A stretch of 64,000 bases of DNA. Source: Pseudomonas sp. EpS/L25. Lineage in GTDB: Bacteria; Pseudomonadota; Gammaproteobacteria; Pseudomonadales; Pseudomonadaceae. The translations under genes were made by a program, and so were the position numbers. The notes beneath the pieces were generated by a model. The model worked only from the letters and a program-made list of their open reading frames with translations. It did not search any database and was not told the DNA's origin. Where the stretch lies: assembly GCF_001512295.1 (NCBI RefSeq), contig NZ_LNUP01000002.1:870263-934262 (forward strand), in the 5' to 3' direction. Of this stretch, positions 1-8,285 are shown one piece after another. Positions within the stretch are counted from its first letter, which is position 1. Every line of letters begins with the position of its first letter.

Positions 1-867
1 CAGGCGCGTGCGCAACTCGCCCAGCAATCCGTCCAGTCGCGCCTGGTCGACACCCTGGGCGAGGATGCCGAACTCCTCGCCGCCGAGCCGGCCCACGCTG
101 AGCACGGGATCGAGGTGGCTGATTTCATCGGCCAGGGCGACCAGGACTTCGTCGCCGGTCTGATGGCCCCAGAGGTCGTTGATGGCCTTGAAGTTGTCGA
201 TGTCGAGCATGGCGAAATGGCAGGGCGAGTCGCGGCTGATACGCACGGCTTCCTCCAGCTGCGCCAGCAACTTGCGCCGGTTGGCGATGCCCGTGAGGGC
301 GTCCGTTTCCGCCATCAGGCGGTAGCGCTCCTTGAGGGAGAAGGTGCGCCGCATCCAATGGCTGTTGACATAGTTGTAGGCGATACCGATCGCCAGCGTC
401 ACCCCGACCAGGATGGCGACCAACTGTCCAGGCATGGTGGCCGGCGCCAGTCGATCCAGGCCGATGAACAGGATCAGCCAGGATCCGGCCAGGGTGATGA
501 GATAGGCGCTGATGCGATAGGTCATGCCGCAGGTGCCCAGGGTGATGAGCAGGGCGATCGGCAGATTCCAGTAGTGGCCGAGTGGACCGCAATCGTTGAT
601 CTGGACGCGAAAGGCGAAGGCGATCACCCAGATGTTGCCGGTGAAGGCCAGGCTCATCAGCCGCGCGCTACGCGCCCTGGCGAGCAGGAGGACGGAGCAC
701 AGCAGGAGCGCCAGTATCCCGAGGTAGCGCAACTGGTAGGGATCGGCGATGAGGGGATTGCTCACCAGGCTGAGCGGCCAGATCACCAGCAGCAGCGGCT
801 GCAGCACCAGCAGGGGTATGCGGAATACCCTCTTGACGTGGCGCTCGTAACGGATTTCGTCGTCCAT
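1..867 (-). CDS. Membrane diguanylate cyclase (GGDEF), 3' end outside window
   Basis: The reading frame is open from an ATG at 867 down to base 1, so the C-terminus is missing. The N-terminal half (about residues 15-165) is made of hydrophobic stretches typical of a membrane sensor module. It is followed by a GGDEF domain that starts near DALTGIANRR and carries an intact GGEEF active-site motif about 20 residues before the cut. Enzymes of this type make cyclic di-GMP from two GTP. The sensed signal cannot be read from the sequence. A second, frameshifted cyclase lies at 8286-9423. Confidence 0.9.
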   Translation of the reverse strand, partial: MDDEIRYERHVKRVFRIPLLVLQPLLLVIWPLSLVSNPLIADPYQLRYLGILALLLCSVLLLARARSARLMSLAFTGNIWVIAFAFRVQINDCGPLGHYWNLPIALLITLGTCGMTYRISAYLITLAGSWLILFIGLDRLAPATMPGQLVAILVGVTLAIGIAYNYVNSHWMRRTFSLKERYRLMAETDALTGIANRRKLLAQLEEAVRISRDSPCHFAMLDIDNFKAINDLWGHQTGDEVLVALADEISHLDPVLSVGRLGGEEFGILAQGVDQARLDGLLGELRTRL

Positions 868-1116
868 GGAAATCTCTGATACCGCTCGTGAAAGGTTTGA
901 CCGTGCGGGGCTGGGTGACCAAGGCTATCGACGCCCCCCGCCATTTCTTTAGTGGCTAGAAGCCATTATTGCCATTTTCTTCGCCGTGTATGCACTGATC
1001 TAGAGCGGTTTTTATCGGCCGCTTCAGGCTGTATGGGTGCCTGGACGCCACGCTGTATCTGGTCCGCGGGAGGGCCTGCGCGGAGAATCCGGGCTTTCCT
1101 GTCGCGGAGCCATGCC

Positions 1117-1749
1117 ATGCACCTCGCCATCCTCACCTTCGACGGCTTCAACGAACTGGATTCCCTGATCGCCCTGGGCATCCTCAATCGCATCAAGCGC
1201 CCGGACTGGCGGGTCTCGCTGATGGCACCGACGCCCTGCGTGACCTCCATGAATGGCGTACGCCTGGAACGCCAGGCCGGTTTCGACGAGCTGGCGGATT
1301 GCGCTGCGGTGCTGGTGGGCAGCGGTATCCGTACCCGTGAATTCGCCCAGGACAGGACGCTGCTGGAGCAACTGGCAGTGCTCGATCCCAAACGTCAACT
1401 GATCGGTGCCCAGTGCTCCGGCACGCTGCTCTTGGCGCGGCTCGGCCTGCTCGACGGGGTACCCGGCTGTACCGATCTCACCACCAAGCCCTGGGTGCAG
1501 GAGGCTGGCATCGAGGTGCTGGCGCAGCCGTTCTTCGCCCGCGGCAACCTGGCCACGGCCGGTGGCTGCCTGGCTTCCAGCTACCTCGCCGCCTGGGCCA
1601 TCGCCCGCCTGGTAGGACGCGAGGCCGCGGCCGAGGCCCTGCACTACGTGGCGCCGGTAGGGGAAAAGGAAGACTATGTGCAGCGGGCGCTTGGCAATAT
1701 CGAGCCTTATCTCGTCCACCCACCGCTGGAGGTCGCCTCGGCATGCTGA
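1117..1749 (+). CDS. DJ-1/PfpI family protein
   Basis: The 210-residue product begins MHLAILTFDGF and carries the nucleophile elbow GAQCSGT with Cys100 and an acidic residue near position 14, both usual in the DJ-1/PfpI/ThiJ superfamily. An in-frame start 165 bases upstream exists, but ATG 1117 is preceded by a GGAG-like site and gives the normal family length. Members include glyoxalase III-like, protease-like and amidase-like enzymes, so the substrate is unknown. The stop overlaps the start of the next gene (a glutathione transferase), which suggests one transcript and a shared detoxification role. Confidence 0.85.
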   Translation: MHLAILTFDGFNELDSLIALGILNRIKRPDWRVSLMAPTPCVTSMNGVRLERQAGFDELADCAAVLVGSGIRTREFAQDRTLLEQLAVLDPKRQLIGAQCSGTLLLARLGLLDGVPGCTDLTTKPWVQEAGIEVLAQPFFARGNLATAGGCLASSYLAAWAIARLVGREAAAEALHYVAPVGEKEDYVQRALGNIEPYLVHPPLEVASAC

Positions 1750-2366
1750 AGATTCTTGGTCGCGTCTCTTCGATCAACGTCCGCAAGGCGCTCTGGTGCC
1801 TCGACGAACTGGGCCTGGGCTATGAGCGCGAGGATTGGGGCGCCGGCTTTCGCTCGGCGCAATCCGCGGAGTACCTGCAGTGGAATCCCAATGGCCAGAT
1901 CCCGGTGCTGCTGGACGGCGACTTCGTGCTCTGGGAGTCCAACAGCATCCTGCGCTACCTGGCCAACGCCCACGGTGGCGAGGCGCTGTATCCCACCGCA
2001 GCGCGCGCGCGGGCGCGGGTCGATCAGTGGCTGGACTGGCAGGCCAGCGAACTCAATCCGGCCTGGAGCTATGCCTATCTGGCCCTGGTGAAGCAGCAGC
2101 CACCAGAGCCCGATCCGCAGCGCCTGGCGCAAGGCATCGCCGCCTGGAACGGACGCATCGCCATTCTGGAAGCGCACCTGGCGCAGCATGGCCCCTACGT
2201 GGCCGGCGAACACTTCAGCCTGGCCGATATCGTCCTCGGCCTGTCGCTGCACCGCTGGCGCAGCACCCCGATGGAGCGCATCGCGGCGCCGGCGATCGAG
2301 GCCTATCTCGAACGCCTGGCCACCCGGCCGGCTTGGGCCTGCTATGCGAGTACTGCCACGCCCTGA
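1743..2366 (+). CDS. Glutathione S-transferase
   Basis: This 207-residue protein starts at ATG 1743, overlapping the end of the DJ-1-like gene by 7 bases. It has the thioredoxin-like N-terminal domain (KILGRVSSINVRKALWCLDE, then QIPVLLDGDFVLWESNSILRYL with the cis-Pro and Glu-Ser glutathione contacts) and an all-helical C-terminal domain with the N-capping segment FSLADIVLG. This is a typical small bacterial GST. The Ser residues after the first strand are candidates for activating glutathione. The physiological substrate is not known. Confidence 0.93.
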   Translation: MLKILGRVSSINVRKALWCLDELGLGYEREDWGAGFRSAQSAEYLQWNPNGQIPVLLDGDFVLWESNSILRYLANAHGGEALYPTAARARARVDQWLDWQASELNPAWSYAYLALVKQQPPEPDPQRLAQGIAAWNGRIAILEAHLAQHGPYVAGEHFSLADIVLGLSLHRWRSTPMERIAAPAIEAYLERLATRPAWACYASTATP

Positions 2367-2405
2367 GCAGCCCGCCGGCGAGCGCCGGCAGGCGTTGCCT
2401 TCCGG

Positions 2406-2753
2406 TCAGGCGAAGACGAAGTACTTGCGCACCGTCTCGACCACTTCCCAGGTGCCCTTCATGCCGGGTTCGACGACGAAGATGTCGCCGGCCTTGAGGT
2501 GGATGGGTTCCTGGCCATCGGGGGTGATGATGCAGTAGCCCTCCTGGAAGTGGCAGTACTCCCACTTCACGTAGTCGACGCGCCACTTGCCGGGGGTGCA
2601 GATCCAGGTGCCCATGATCTTGCTGCCGTCATCGGAGGTGTAGGCATTGAGGTTGACGGTATGGGGCTCGCCTTCGATGCGCTCCCATTTGCAGGCATCG
2701 ACCACGGGCAGGGGCTGGGTATCGCGCAGAACGGTGATGGGCGGGTTGGCCAT
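2406..2753 (-). CDS. Small cupin-domain protein
   Basis: The 115-residue product is a single cupin barrel of the DUF861/cupin_3 type: the stretch from GTWICTPGKWRVDY through FQEGYCIITPDG and AGDIFVVEPGMKGTWEV fits that fold. A start ten codons upstream is possible, but ATG 2753 has an AGGAG site 8 bases away. The family includes ureidoglycine aminohydrolase-like and other small sugar- or metal-binding proteins. No purine-catabolism neighbours are seen, so no function is assigned. It converges on the GST gene. Confidence 0.85.
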   Translation of the reverse strand: MANPPITVLRDTQPLPVVDACKWERIEGEPHTVNLNAYTSDDGSKIMGTWICTPGKWRVDYVKWEYCHFQEGYCIITPDGQEPIHLKAGDIFVVEPGMKGTWEVVETVRKYFVFA

Positions 2754-2855
2754 GGCGGCTCTCCTGATGATGGAAGCCGCCAAGGGTGAGGGGTCGCCCC
2801 GGACCGGAGTTGTCCAGGGTCGACATCCAGCGGTGCGTTTGCGCTGTCCGGCCGA

Positions 2856-3091
2856 CTAGGGCTTGTCTGAAGCGTCGCCGAGCGAAGGTCAGGCAAGGCG
2901 CAACGACCAACGGGAGTAACAGCCAATGGCTGGCCCGAAGGGTGAGCGCCAGCGAATCAAATCCGTGAGGAAGCGGATCGGACTCGCGCTCGAGTTTACG
3001 AGGGGTAAATGAGCATTCCGGCTGGGCTGGCGATCCAGCGGATTTTTAACGCTGCCTGGCCGAACGCAGGCAGTTTTCAGGCAAGGCCTAG
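2856..3091. repeat. Dispersed intergenic element, copy A
   Basis: The element begins CTAGGGCTTGTCTGAA and ends with the imperfect inverse TTCAGGCAAGGCCTAG. Its centre has the shared hairpin TTTAC/GTAAA followed by TGAGCATTCCG. The left half (GTCGCCGAGCGAAGGTCAGGC) matches, inverted, the right half of the copy at 34186-34348. The final CTAG contains the stop codon of the downstream methyltransferase gene. No gene is present between 2754 and 3087. Confidence 0.75.
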
Positions 3092-3555
3092 AACAGCGGA
3101 CCGGAGCGGGTGTTATTCCCCTTCGCCAGGCGGTCATAGAGCACCACGTTGACCGTGGCCGCCAGATTCATGCAGCCCTGGGTGGGGATGTACACCACGT
3201 CCTCGCACCAGTCGCGCAGCTCCTGGCTCAGCGAACCGTCCTCTGAGCCGAACAGATAGAGCGCGCGATCGGGATGGGTGTATTCGGGCAGCGGCCGGGC
3301 GCCGTCCACCAGCTCCACCGCCACCGGCACGCAACCCAGCGGCAGGATGCGGCGCAGGTCGTCGATGTTGATCAGCGGGATGTCCTGGTGGACCTTCTTG
3401 GTGTCGGTGACGAAGTCCTTGGCGCGGTCGTAGCGGGTGCCGGTATAGAACACCGAGGCCACCCCGTAGCAACCCGCCGCCCTCATGATGGACCCGACGT
3501 TGGACGGCGACTTGGGGTTGCTCAGGCCGATGCAGGCGTATCTCTTGTTGCTCAC
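3088..3555 (-). CDS. TrmH/SpoU family RNA 2'-O-methyltransferase
   Basis: The 155-residue protein is a bare SPOUT domain with the three family motifs: N-terminal NPKSPSNVGSIMRAAG, central LYLFGSEDGSLSQE, and C-terminal TQGCMNLAATVNVVLYDRL, which form the knotted SAM site. The length matches catalytic-domain-only members such as TrmL, but the target nucleotide cannot be read from the sequence. The start is a GTG (3555) with only a weak ribosome site. The TAG stop lies inside the terminal repeat of the neighbouring dispersed element. Confidence 0.88.
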   Translation of the reverse strand: MSNKRYACIGLSNPKSPSNVGSIMRAAGCYGVASVFYTGTRYDRAKDFVTDTKKVHQDIPLINIDDLRRILPLGCVPVAVELVDGARPLPEYTHPDRALYLFGSEDGSLSQELRDWCEDVVYIPTQGCMNLAATVNVVLYDRLAKGNNTRSGPLF

Positions 3556-3612
3556 GTCAGGGGACTCTCGGGAAAACCGCCAGTATAAGGCGTCGAAGGT
3601 TGCAGAAACCGA

Positions 3613-3761
3613 CTAAGAGCGACTGGCAAAACTACTGTGCGTCCGCCAGACGGGCGCGTGCAGTGCTCGGAATCCTCATGTACCTCTCGTACACTGCGGT
3701 TCCTGCGCGCCGCGTGCACCCGCCTGACAACCGCTCGCTACGTTTTGTTAGCCGCTCTAAG
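3613..3761. repeat. Dispersed intergenic element, diverged copy H
   Basis: The ends CTAAGAGCGACTGGCAAAAC and the inverse of GTTTTGTTAGCCGCTCTAAG form imperfect terminal inverted repeats. The interior follows the same plan as the other copies (…GGAATCCTCATGTACCTCTC…), but the central hairpin is TGTAC/GTACA instead of TTTAC/GTAAA. It fills most of the gap between two divergent methyltransferase genes. Confidence 0.65.
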
Positions 3762-3796
3762 ATGCGCGCCCGCGTCTCCAGCCCCGAGCCCCTGCG

Positions 3797-4540
3797 ATGT
3801 CCGCCACCGCCCTCTACACCGACCTGTCGGCCTACTACGACCTGCTCTGCGCCGACATCGACTACCAGGCCCAGAGCCAGGCGGTGCTGCGCCTGCAGCG
3901 ACTGTTCGGCAACGGTGGCAGTCGTCATCTCGACCTCGCCTGCGGCACCGGCCCCCATGTGCGGCATTTCCTCGATGCCGGCTTCCAGAGCAGCGGGCTG
4001 GACCTCAATCCGCCGATGCTGGCCCAGGCCGCGCTGCGCTGCCCCGAGGCGGACTTCTCCTGCCAGGACATGTGCGCCTTCGAACTGGCGCGGCCGGTCG
4101 ACCTGATCACCTGCTTTCTCTACTCCCTGCACTACAGCGGTAGCCTTGCACGCCTCCAGGCGTGCCTGACGCAGGTCCAGGCGGCCCTGACCCCGGGTGG
4201 CCTGTTCTGCTTCAACGCCGTAGACAAGCGCCGTATCGACAATGCCTCCAGCGTCGGCCACAGCGTCGCGCGGGCCGATGGCCACTTCAGCTTCGCCTCC
4301 GCCTGGCACTACCCGGGCGAGGGTGAGCATCAGCAGCTCCGCCTGCGCATCGAACGCCGCCACGCCGGCCAGCAGCAGACCTGGCAGGACGAACACCCCA
4401 TGGTGGCGGTGGACTTCCCCGAACTGCTGGTCTTGCTAGAGCCCCACTTCGAGGTCCAGGTGCTGGAGCACGACTATCAGCGCATCGAACCCTGGGCCGG
4501 CGAGGCGGGCAATGCCCTGTTCGTCTGCGTCAGGCGCTAG
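3797..4540 (+). CDS. Class I SAM-dependent methyltransferase
   Basis: The 247-residue product has SAM-binding motif I (HLDLACGTG, residues 44-52), the acidic loop at the end of strand 2 (GLDLNPPML) and a post-I stretch with CQDMCAFEL, all of the Methyltransf_25/11 type. The N-terminus (YTDLSAYYDLLCADIDY) is like that of small-molecule methyltransferases. The substrate is unknown. The TAG stop forms part of a CTAG at the edge of the repeat that follows. Confidence 0.88.
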   Translation: MSATALYTDLSAYYDLLCADIDYQAQSQAVLRLQRLFGNGGSRHLDLACGTGPHVRHFLDAGFQSSGLDLNPPMLAQAALRCPEADFSCQDMCAFELARPVDLITCFLYSLHYSGSLARLQACLTQVQAALTPGGLFCFNAVDKRRIDNASSVGHSVARADGHFSFASAWHYPGEGEHQQLRLRIERRHAGQQQTWQDEHPMVAVDFPELLVLLEPHFEVQVLEHDYQRIEPWAGEAGNALFVCVRR

Positions 4541-4700
4541 AGTCTGTTCAAAGTCTCGCGAGCTAGAGCCAAACAAGGCGAAAATGCCTGAGGAAGCGGA
4601 CCGGGCTCGCGCGCGAGTTTACGAGTGGTAAATGAGCATTCCGAAGGTCTTTTCAACGCAGTTTGGCCGACGGGCAGCAGACTTTTTTACAGAGTCTTAG
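4537..4700. repeat. Dispersed intergenic element, copy B
   Basis: It occupies exactly the gap between two convergent genes. The left end CTAGAGTCTGT contains the upstream TAG stop, and the right end ACAGAGTCTTAG contains the TAA stop of the SDR gene on the other strand. The core has the TTTAC-GAGTG-GTAAA hairpin and TGAGCATTCCGAAGG shared with the other copies. Confidence 0.75.
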
Positions 4701-5455
4701 TGGGCATGGGCATGCATCCCGCCATCCACTGCGATGACCTCACCCGTGAGGTAGCGCGCCAGCGGTGAGGCGAGAAAGGCCACCAGATGCCCCACGTCCT
4801 CCGGCTCGCCGAAATAGCCGATGGGAATGTGCCGGGCGATGAAGGCCTGGCGCGCCTCGGGCGTCGGATGCAGCCGCTGCAGGATCTGCTCGGAATTGAT
4901 CCGCCCCGGGGCGATGGTATTGACCGTGATGCCCTCGGCCGCCAGCTGGCTCGCCAGCCCCTTGGACCAGAACTGGATTGCCGCCTTGGCCGCGCCGGCC
5001 GCGTTGATCTCGCGTGGCTCCATGCTCCCGCTGAAATTCACGATCCGTCCCCAGCGTCTTTCGCGCATCCCACCCAGCAGCGCCTGGGTCAGGCGGCGGG
5101 CGGAGGCGAAGTTCAGGTCGAAAGCTTCCTCCCATAGATCGTCACCCGCATCCAGGGGGAGACTGCGATGGCCGCCTGCGGTGTTGACCAGGATATCCAC
5201 CCGGCCCAGCCCTTCCTCGGCTTCCCGCGCCAGACGCTGGACGTCCTTGGCATCGGCGATATCCGCCGCGATCACCAGCGGCTTTGGATGACCCGCTGCG
5301 GCAAGCTCTCCGGCCAATTCTTCCAGGGCTTCCCGCCGGCGCGCGGTGATCGCCAGCCGAACGCCTTCGGCCGCCAGGATACGGGCGACGCCCACGCCTA
5401 TGCCCATGCTGGCGCCGGTCACCAGGGCGGTACGGTCGTGCAGTTGCAGGTCCAT
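4697..5455 (-). CDS. SDR family oxidoreductase, catalytic Tyr replaced
   Basis: The 252-residue protein has the classical SDR cofactor motif TGASMGIG (residues 13-20), NTAGG, and the C-terminal PEDVGHLVAFLASPLARYLTG / VDGG signature of the FabG-like group. In the active-site segment (SGSMEPREINAAGAAKAAI) the Ser and Lys are present, but the Tyr expected four residues before the Lys is Ala. It may therefore be a non-classical or inactive reductase. The start ATG 5455 has a GGAG site. It is divergent from a LysR gene, its likely regulator. Confidence 0.88.
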   Translation of the reverse strand: MDLQLHDRTALVTGASMGIGVGVARILAAEGVRLAITARRREALEELAGELAAAGHPKPLVIAADIADAKDVQRLAREAEEGLGRVDILVNTAGGHRSLPLDAGDDLWEEAFDLNFASARRLTQALLGGMRERRWGRIVNFSGSMEPREINAAGAAKAAIQFWSKGLASQLAAEGITVNTIAPGRINSEQILQRLHPTPEARQAFIARHIPIGYFGEPEDVGHLVAFLASPLARYLTGEVIAVDGGMHAHAH

Positions 5456-5478
5456 GATCGATTCTCCAGGTCAGGGTC

Positions 5479-5513
5479 GTAGGGTGGAAAACGGCGCAGC
5501 CTTTTCCACGCGG
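5479..5513 (+). repeat. Solitary REP sequence
   Basis: GTAG is followed by an imperfect palindrome GTGGAAAACGGC…GCCTTTTCCAC. It is the same unit as in the array beside the RAYT gene and lies between the SDR and LysR genes. Confidence 0.8.
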
Positions 5514-5630
5514 TGGCTAAGCGCAGCGAAGCCCAACACGCCGCCACCTCATCCACGCCACTAGCCTCACCCACCACCCAAATGAGATAAACACCTTCCG
5601 GGTGCTAGGATTCCTCAGCAGGAGTGTGGA

Positions 5631-6506
5631 ATGGATCTGCTCGACAGCATGCAGGTGTTCGTCGCCGTGGTGGAGCGCGGCAGCCTGGCCGGGGCGGCCC
5701 AGGCCCAGGGCATCTCGCCGACCATGGCCGGCAACCACCTGCGCGCCCTGGAGCAGCGCCTGGGCCTGCAACTGCTGGTACGCACCACCCGGCGCCAGCG
5801 CCTGACCGCCTTTGGCGAGGGCTACTACGCCCGCTGCCGCGAGATCCTCGCCCTGGTCGCCGACACCGACCGCCAGGCCGAAACCCAGCGGCTGGCGCCC
5901 GCCGGCATCCTGCGCGTGTCCGCGCCGGTATCCTTCGGCACCTACGGCCTCACGCCGCGGCTCGGGGACTACCTCGCACGGCATCCCCAGGTCACCCTCG
6001 ACCTGGTGTTGAGTGACCGGGTGCAGGACCTGGTGGAGGAGGGCATCGACATCGCCATCCGCATCGGCGAACTGGCCGATTCTTCCCTGGTGGCGCGACC
6101 GCTGGCGCCCTATGTGGTGTGGTGCTGCGCCGCGCCGGATTATCTGGCGCGCCACGGTACGCCCGACGGCGTGGCCGATCTACAAAGTCACGACTGTCTC
6201 GGCATGGACCCCCGCGCCCTGGCCCAGTGGCGCACCCAGACCGGCGCCACCTTCGGCCCGCTGCCGCCCGGCCGCCTGCACCTCAGCAACGGCCCCGCCC
6301 TGCGCCTGGCCGCCCTGCAGGGCCTCGGCATCATCCTCCAGCCGGCTTTCCTGCTACAGGACGACGTCGCCGCCGGCCGCCTGGTGCGCCTCTTCCAAGG
6401 CCAGGAACTCACCCGGCCGCTGCATGCCCTCTATCCCCAGACGAGATGGCGCTCGGTGACGGTGAGAAGCTTCGTGGAATTCCTGTTGGCGGAATTCACC
6501 CCGTAG
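5631..6506 (+). CDS. LysR family transcriptional regulator
   Basis: The 291-residue protein has the LysR N-terminal winged helix-turn-helix (MDLLDSMQVFVAVVERGSLAGAAQ, then AQGISPTMAGNHLRALEQRL) and a substrate-binding domain from about residue 90 (LRVSAPVSFGTYGLTPRLGDYL). It resembles the CrgA/DhcR-like subgroup that controls divergent oxidoreductase genes. The start has an AGGAG site 7 bases upstream. The divergent neighbour is an SDR, which is the natural candidate target. The effector is unknown. Confidence 0.93.
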   Translation: MDLLDSMQVFVAVVERGSLAGAAQAQGISPTMAGNHLRALEQRLGLQLLVRTTRRQRLTAFGEGYYARCREILALVADTDRQAETQRLAPAGILRVSAPVSFGTYGLTPRLGDYLARHPQVTLDLVLSDRVQDLVEEGIDIAIRIGELADSSLVARPLAPYVVWCCAAPDYLARHGTPDGVADLQSHDCLGMDPRALAQWRTQTGATFGPLPPGRLHLSNGPALRLAALQGLGIILQPAFLLQDDVAAGRLVRLFQGQELTRPLHALYPQTRWRSVTVRSFVEFLLAEFTP

Positions 6507-6626
6507 CGTGGAAAACGGCGACAGCCTTTTCCACTGACCACTCCAAGCTCCACCCCGTATCCACGTGGACAAGCTTCGCTACGCCTGAGCCTCCGTAGCG
6601 TGGAAAACGGCGATAGCCTTTTCCAC
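6503..6626 (+). repeat. REP units downstream of the RAYT gene
   Basis: Two GTAG-headed units (at 6503 and 6594) carry the GTGGAAAA…TTTTCCAC palindrome. Between them is a copy of the second palindrome (CCACGTGGACAAGCTTCGCTAC). They flank the RAYT gene on its 3' side and mirror the larger array on its 5' side. Confidence 0.85.
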
Positions 6627-6629
6627 TCA

Positions 6630-7160
6630 TTACTCCCCCCAGCGCCCAGTCTGCACGACAAAATCGCTCCCCCAATCCGCTGGATATCGTCCCTCCCGCA
6701 CTGCCCGGTGAAAGCTCGAATAGGGCCAATCTTTAACCGCCCGTGCGTGACCGTGCTTGACCGGATTGAAATGGATGTAATCCAGATGACGCTGGTAGTC
6801 CTGTTCGTCCCGTAGGAGATGCTCCCAATACCGTCGCTGCCATACGCCACGCTCACCTCGTGCTTGCTGCGTTGGCGTACGAGCTTCATCCGCCGGCAGG
6901 CGCTTGGAGAAGCCGAACTTGATCACTTTCCACCGTAAGGCGAAATCCGTATCGCCTTCCGGCAAGGTCCAGACGCAATGCAGATGGTCGGGCAGGGTCA
7001 CCCAGGCATCGATATGGAAGGGATGGCGTAGCCGTGTCGCGCGCACCGTATCGCGAAGCAGATCGATATGGCGTGTCAGCAGATCGCTACGCCGATCCGC
7101 CAGGACCACGGTGAAGAAATAGGAAGCCCCCGGCGCTCGGGCACGACGAAAGCGAGACAT
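6630..7160 (-). CDS. REP-associated tyrosine transposase (RAYT)
   Basis: The 176-residue protein has the Y1/HUH fold: the His-hydrophobic-His motif in LPDHLHCVWTLPEGDTDF, and the family-typical C-terminal segment YIHFNPVKHGHARAVKDWPYSSFH, with the HUH-enzyme tyrosine expected in the helix around RDEQDYQRHLDY. RAYTs are single-copy, domesticated relatives of IS200/IS605 transposases that cleave and mobilise REP sequences. ATG 7160 is chosen because it has an AAGGAAGAG site. The longer upstream frame would run into the REP array. REP units lie on both sides, as expected. Confidence 0.93.
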   Translation of the reverse strand: MSRFRRARAPGASYFFTVVLADRRSDLLTRHIDLLRDTVRATRLRHPFHIDAWVTLPDHLHCVWTLPEGDTDFALRWKVIKFGFSKRLPADEARTPTQQARGERGVWQRRYWEHLLRDEQDYQRHLDYIHFNPVKHGHARAVKDWPYSSFHRAVREGRYPADWGSDFVVQTGRWGE

Positions 7161-7204
7161 GACAGCTCTTCCTTGAGCAGAGTTGGAAACGATAGCGCAA
7201 CCCC

Positions 7205-7747
7205 GTAGCGTGGAAAACGGCGGAGCCTTTTCCACTGATCCCCGCGCTCGACGCCCGACCCCGCGTGGACAAGCTTCGCGTTGTCCACCCTACCGCCCAG
7301 ACCCCCGTAGCGTGGAAAACGGCGGAGCCTTTTCCACTGATCCCCCCGCTCGACGCCCGACCCCGCGTGGACAAGCGTCGCGTTGTCCACCCTACCGCCC
7401 AGCCCCCGTAGCGTGGAAAACGGCGGAGCCTTTTCCACTGATCCCCCCGCTTGACGCCCGACCCCGCGTGGACAAGCTTCGCGTTGTCCACCCTACCGCC
7501 CAGACCCCCGTAGCGTGGAAAACGGCGCAGCCTTTTCCACTGATCCCCCCCGCTCGAAGCTTGACCCCGCGTGGACAAGCTTCGCGTTGTCCACCCTACC
7601 GCCCAGACCCCCGTAGCGTGGAAAACGGCGCAGCCTTTTCCACTGATCCCCCCGCTCGACGCCCGACCCCGCGTGGACAAGCTTCGCGTTGTCCACCCTA
7701 CGCCTGAGCCTCCGTAGCGTGGAAAACGGCGACAGCCTTTTCCACCC
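7205..7747. repeat. Tandem REP (BIME) array, five full units and a half
   Basis: GTAG occurs at 7205, 7307, 7408, 7510, 7613 and 7714, a period of 101-103 bases. Each unit has one REP reading rightward (GTAGCGTGGAAAACGGC…CTTTTCCAC) and a second, different REP reading leftward (GCGTGGACAAGCTTCGCGTTGTCCACCCTAC, given here only by its arms GTGGACAA/TTGTCCAC and the closing CTAC). This is a bacterial interspersed mosaic element amplified next to its RAYT. Differences between units are single bases. No gene lies in 7161-7768. Confidence 0.92.
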
Positions 7748-7768
7748 TCACCGATCAATGCCCCCGCA

Positions 7769-8233
7769 TCACGGCGCCATCGCCACCAACCCCTTCTCCA
7801 TGAACACACTCAAGGGATCATCCCGATACCCACCAAAAGGTCCGCGCCGTTCGTAGCCCGCTGCCCCATACAACGCCAATGCCTCGGGTTGGTAAGGACC
7901 GGTCTCCCGCATCGCCCGCTCGCATCCTGTCGTGACCGCCTCAGCCTCCAGTCGAGCGAGCAAACGCCTACCCAACCCCTGACCCCGCCCCGAGGGGCTC
8001 ACATACATCCGCTTGATCTCCCCGTAGCCCGCGTTGAGCACCATGGCGGCGCAGCCAAGCGCGCTCCCACACTCGTCACGCGCCACCAAGAACAGCACCT
8101 TCGGCTGCATCAAGGATGCGAGATCCAAGGCATGACGACTCTCGGGTGGATAGAGCCCGTCCTGGTAGGCGTCCAGTTCGGCGATCAAAGCGATCACCTC
8201 GGGTTGGTCGGGCGATTCGAGGGCGATGGACAT
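7769..8233 (-). CDS. GNAT family N-acetyltransferase
   Basis: The 154-residue protein has GNAT motif A (GEIKRMYVSPSGRGQGLGRRLL) with the acetyl-CoA pyrophosphate loop RGQGLG, and motif B (QPEALALYGAAGYERRGPFGGY). The C-terminus matches small PhnO/YjgM-like acetyltransferases. The start ATG 8233 is chosen over an upstream one because GGAG lies 6 bases before it. The acceptor substrate is unknown. The REP array begins just downstream of its stop. Confidence 0.87.
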   Translation of the reverse strand: MSIALESPDQPEVIALIAELDAYQDGLYPPESRHALDLASLMQPKVLFLVARDECGSALGCAAMVLNAGYGEIKRMYVSPSGRGQGLGRRLLARLEAEAVTTGCERAMRETGPYQPEALALYGAAGYERRGPFGGYRDDPLSVFMEKGLVAMAP

Positions 8234-8285
8234 GGCGACTCCGCTCAGGCAATCGCTCAAGCCTAAGCCATCATCCCGTCGCCCT

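Noticed and set aside
3797-3797. Sigma-54 or other promoter inside the 3613-3761 repeat
   Set aside because: No element with correct spacing is visible; only the inverted repeat structure can be supported.
7205-7747. CRISPR array
   Set aside because: The period is regular, but units are about 102 bases with no short repeat/unique spacer pattern, and no cas gene is near. Units are REP pairs.
7183-7809. Repeat-protein genes within the REP array (both strands)
   Set aside because: The 34-residue periodic translations come from the tandem DNA repeat itself; no start site or family supports a protein.
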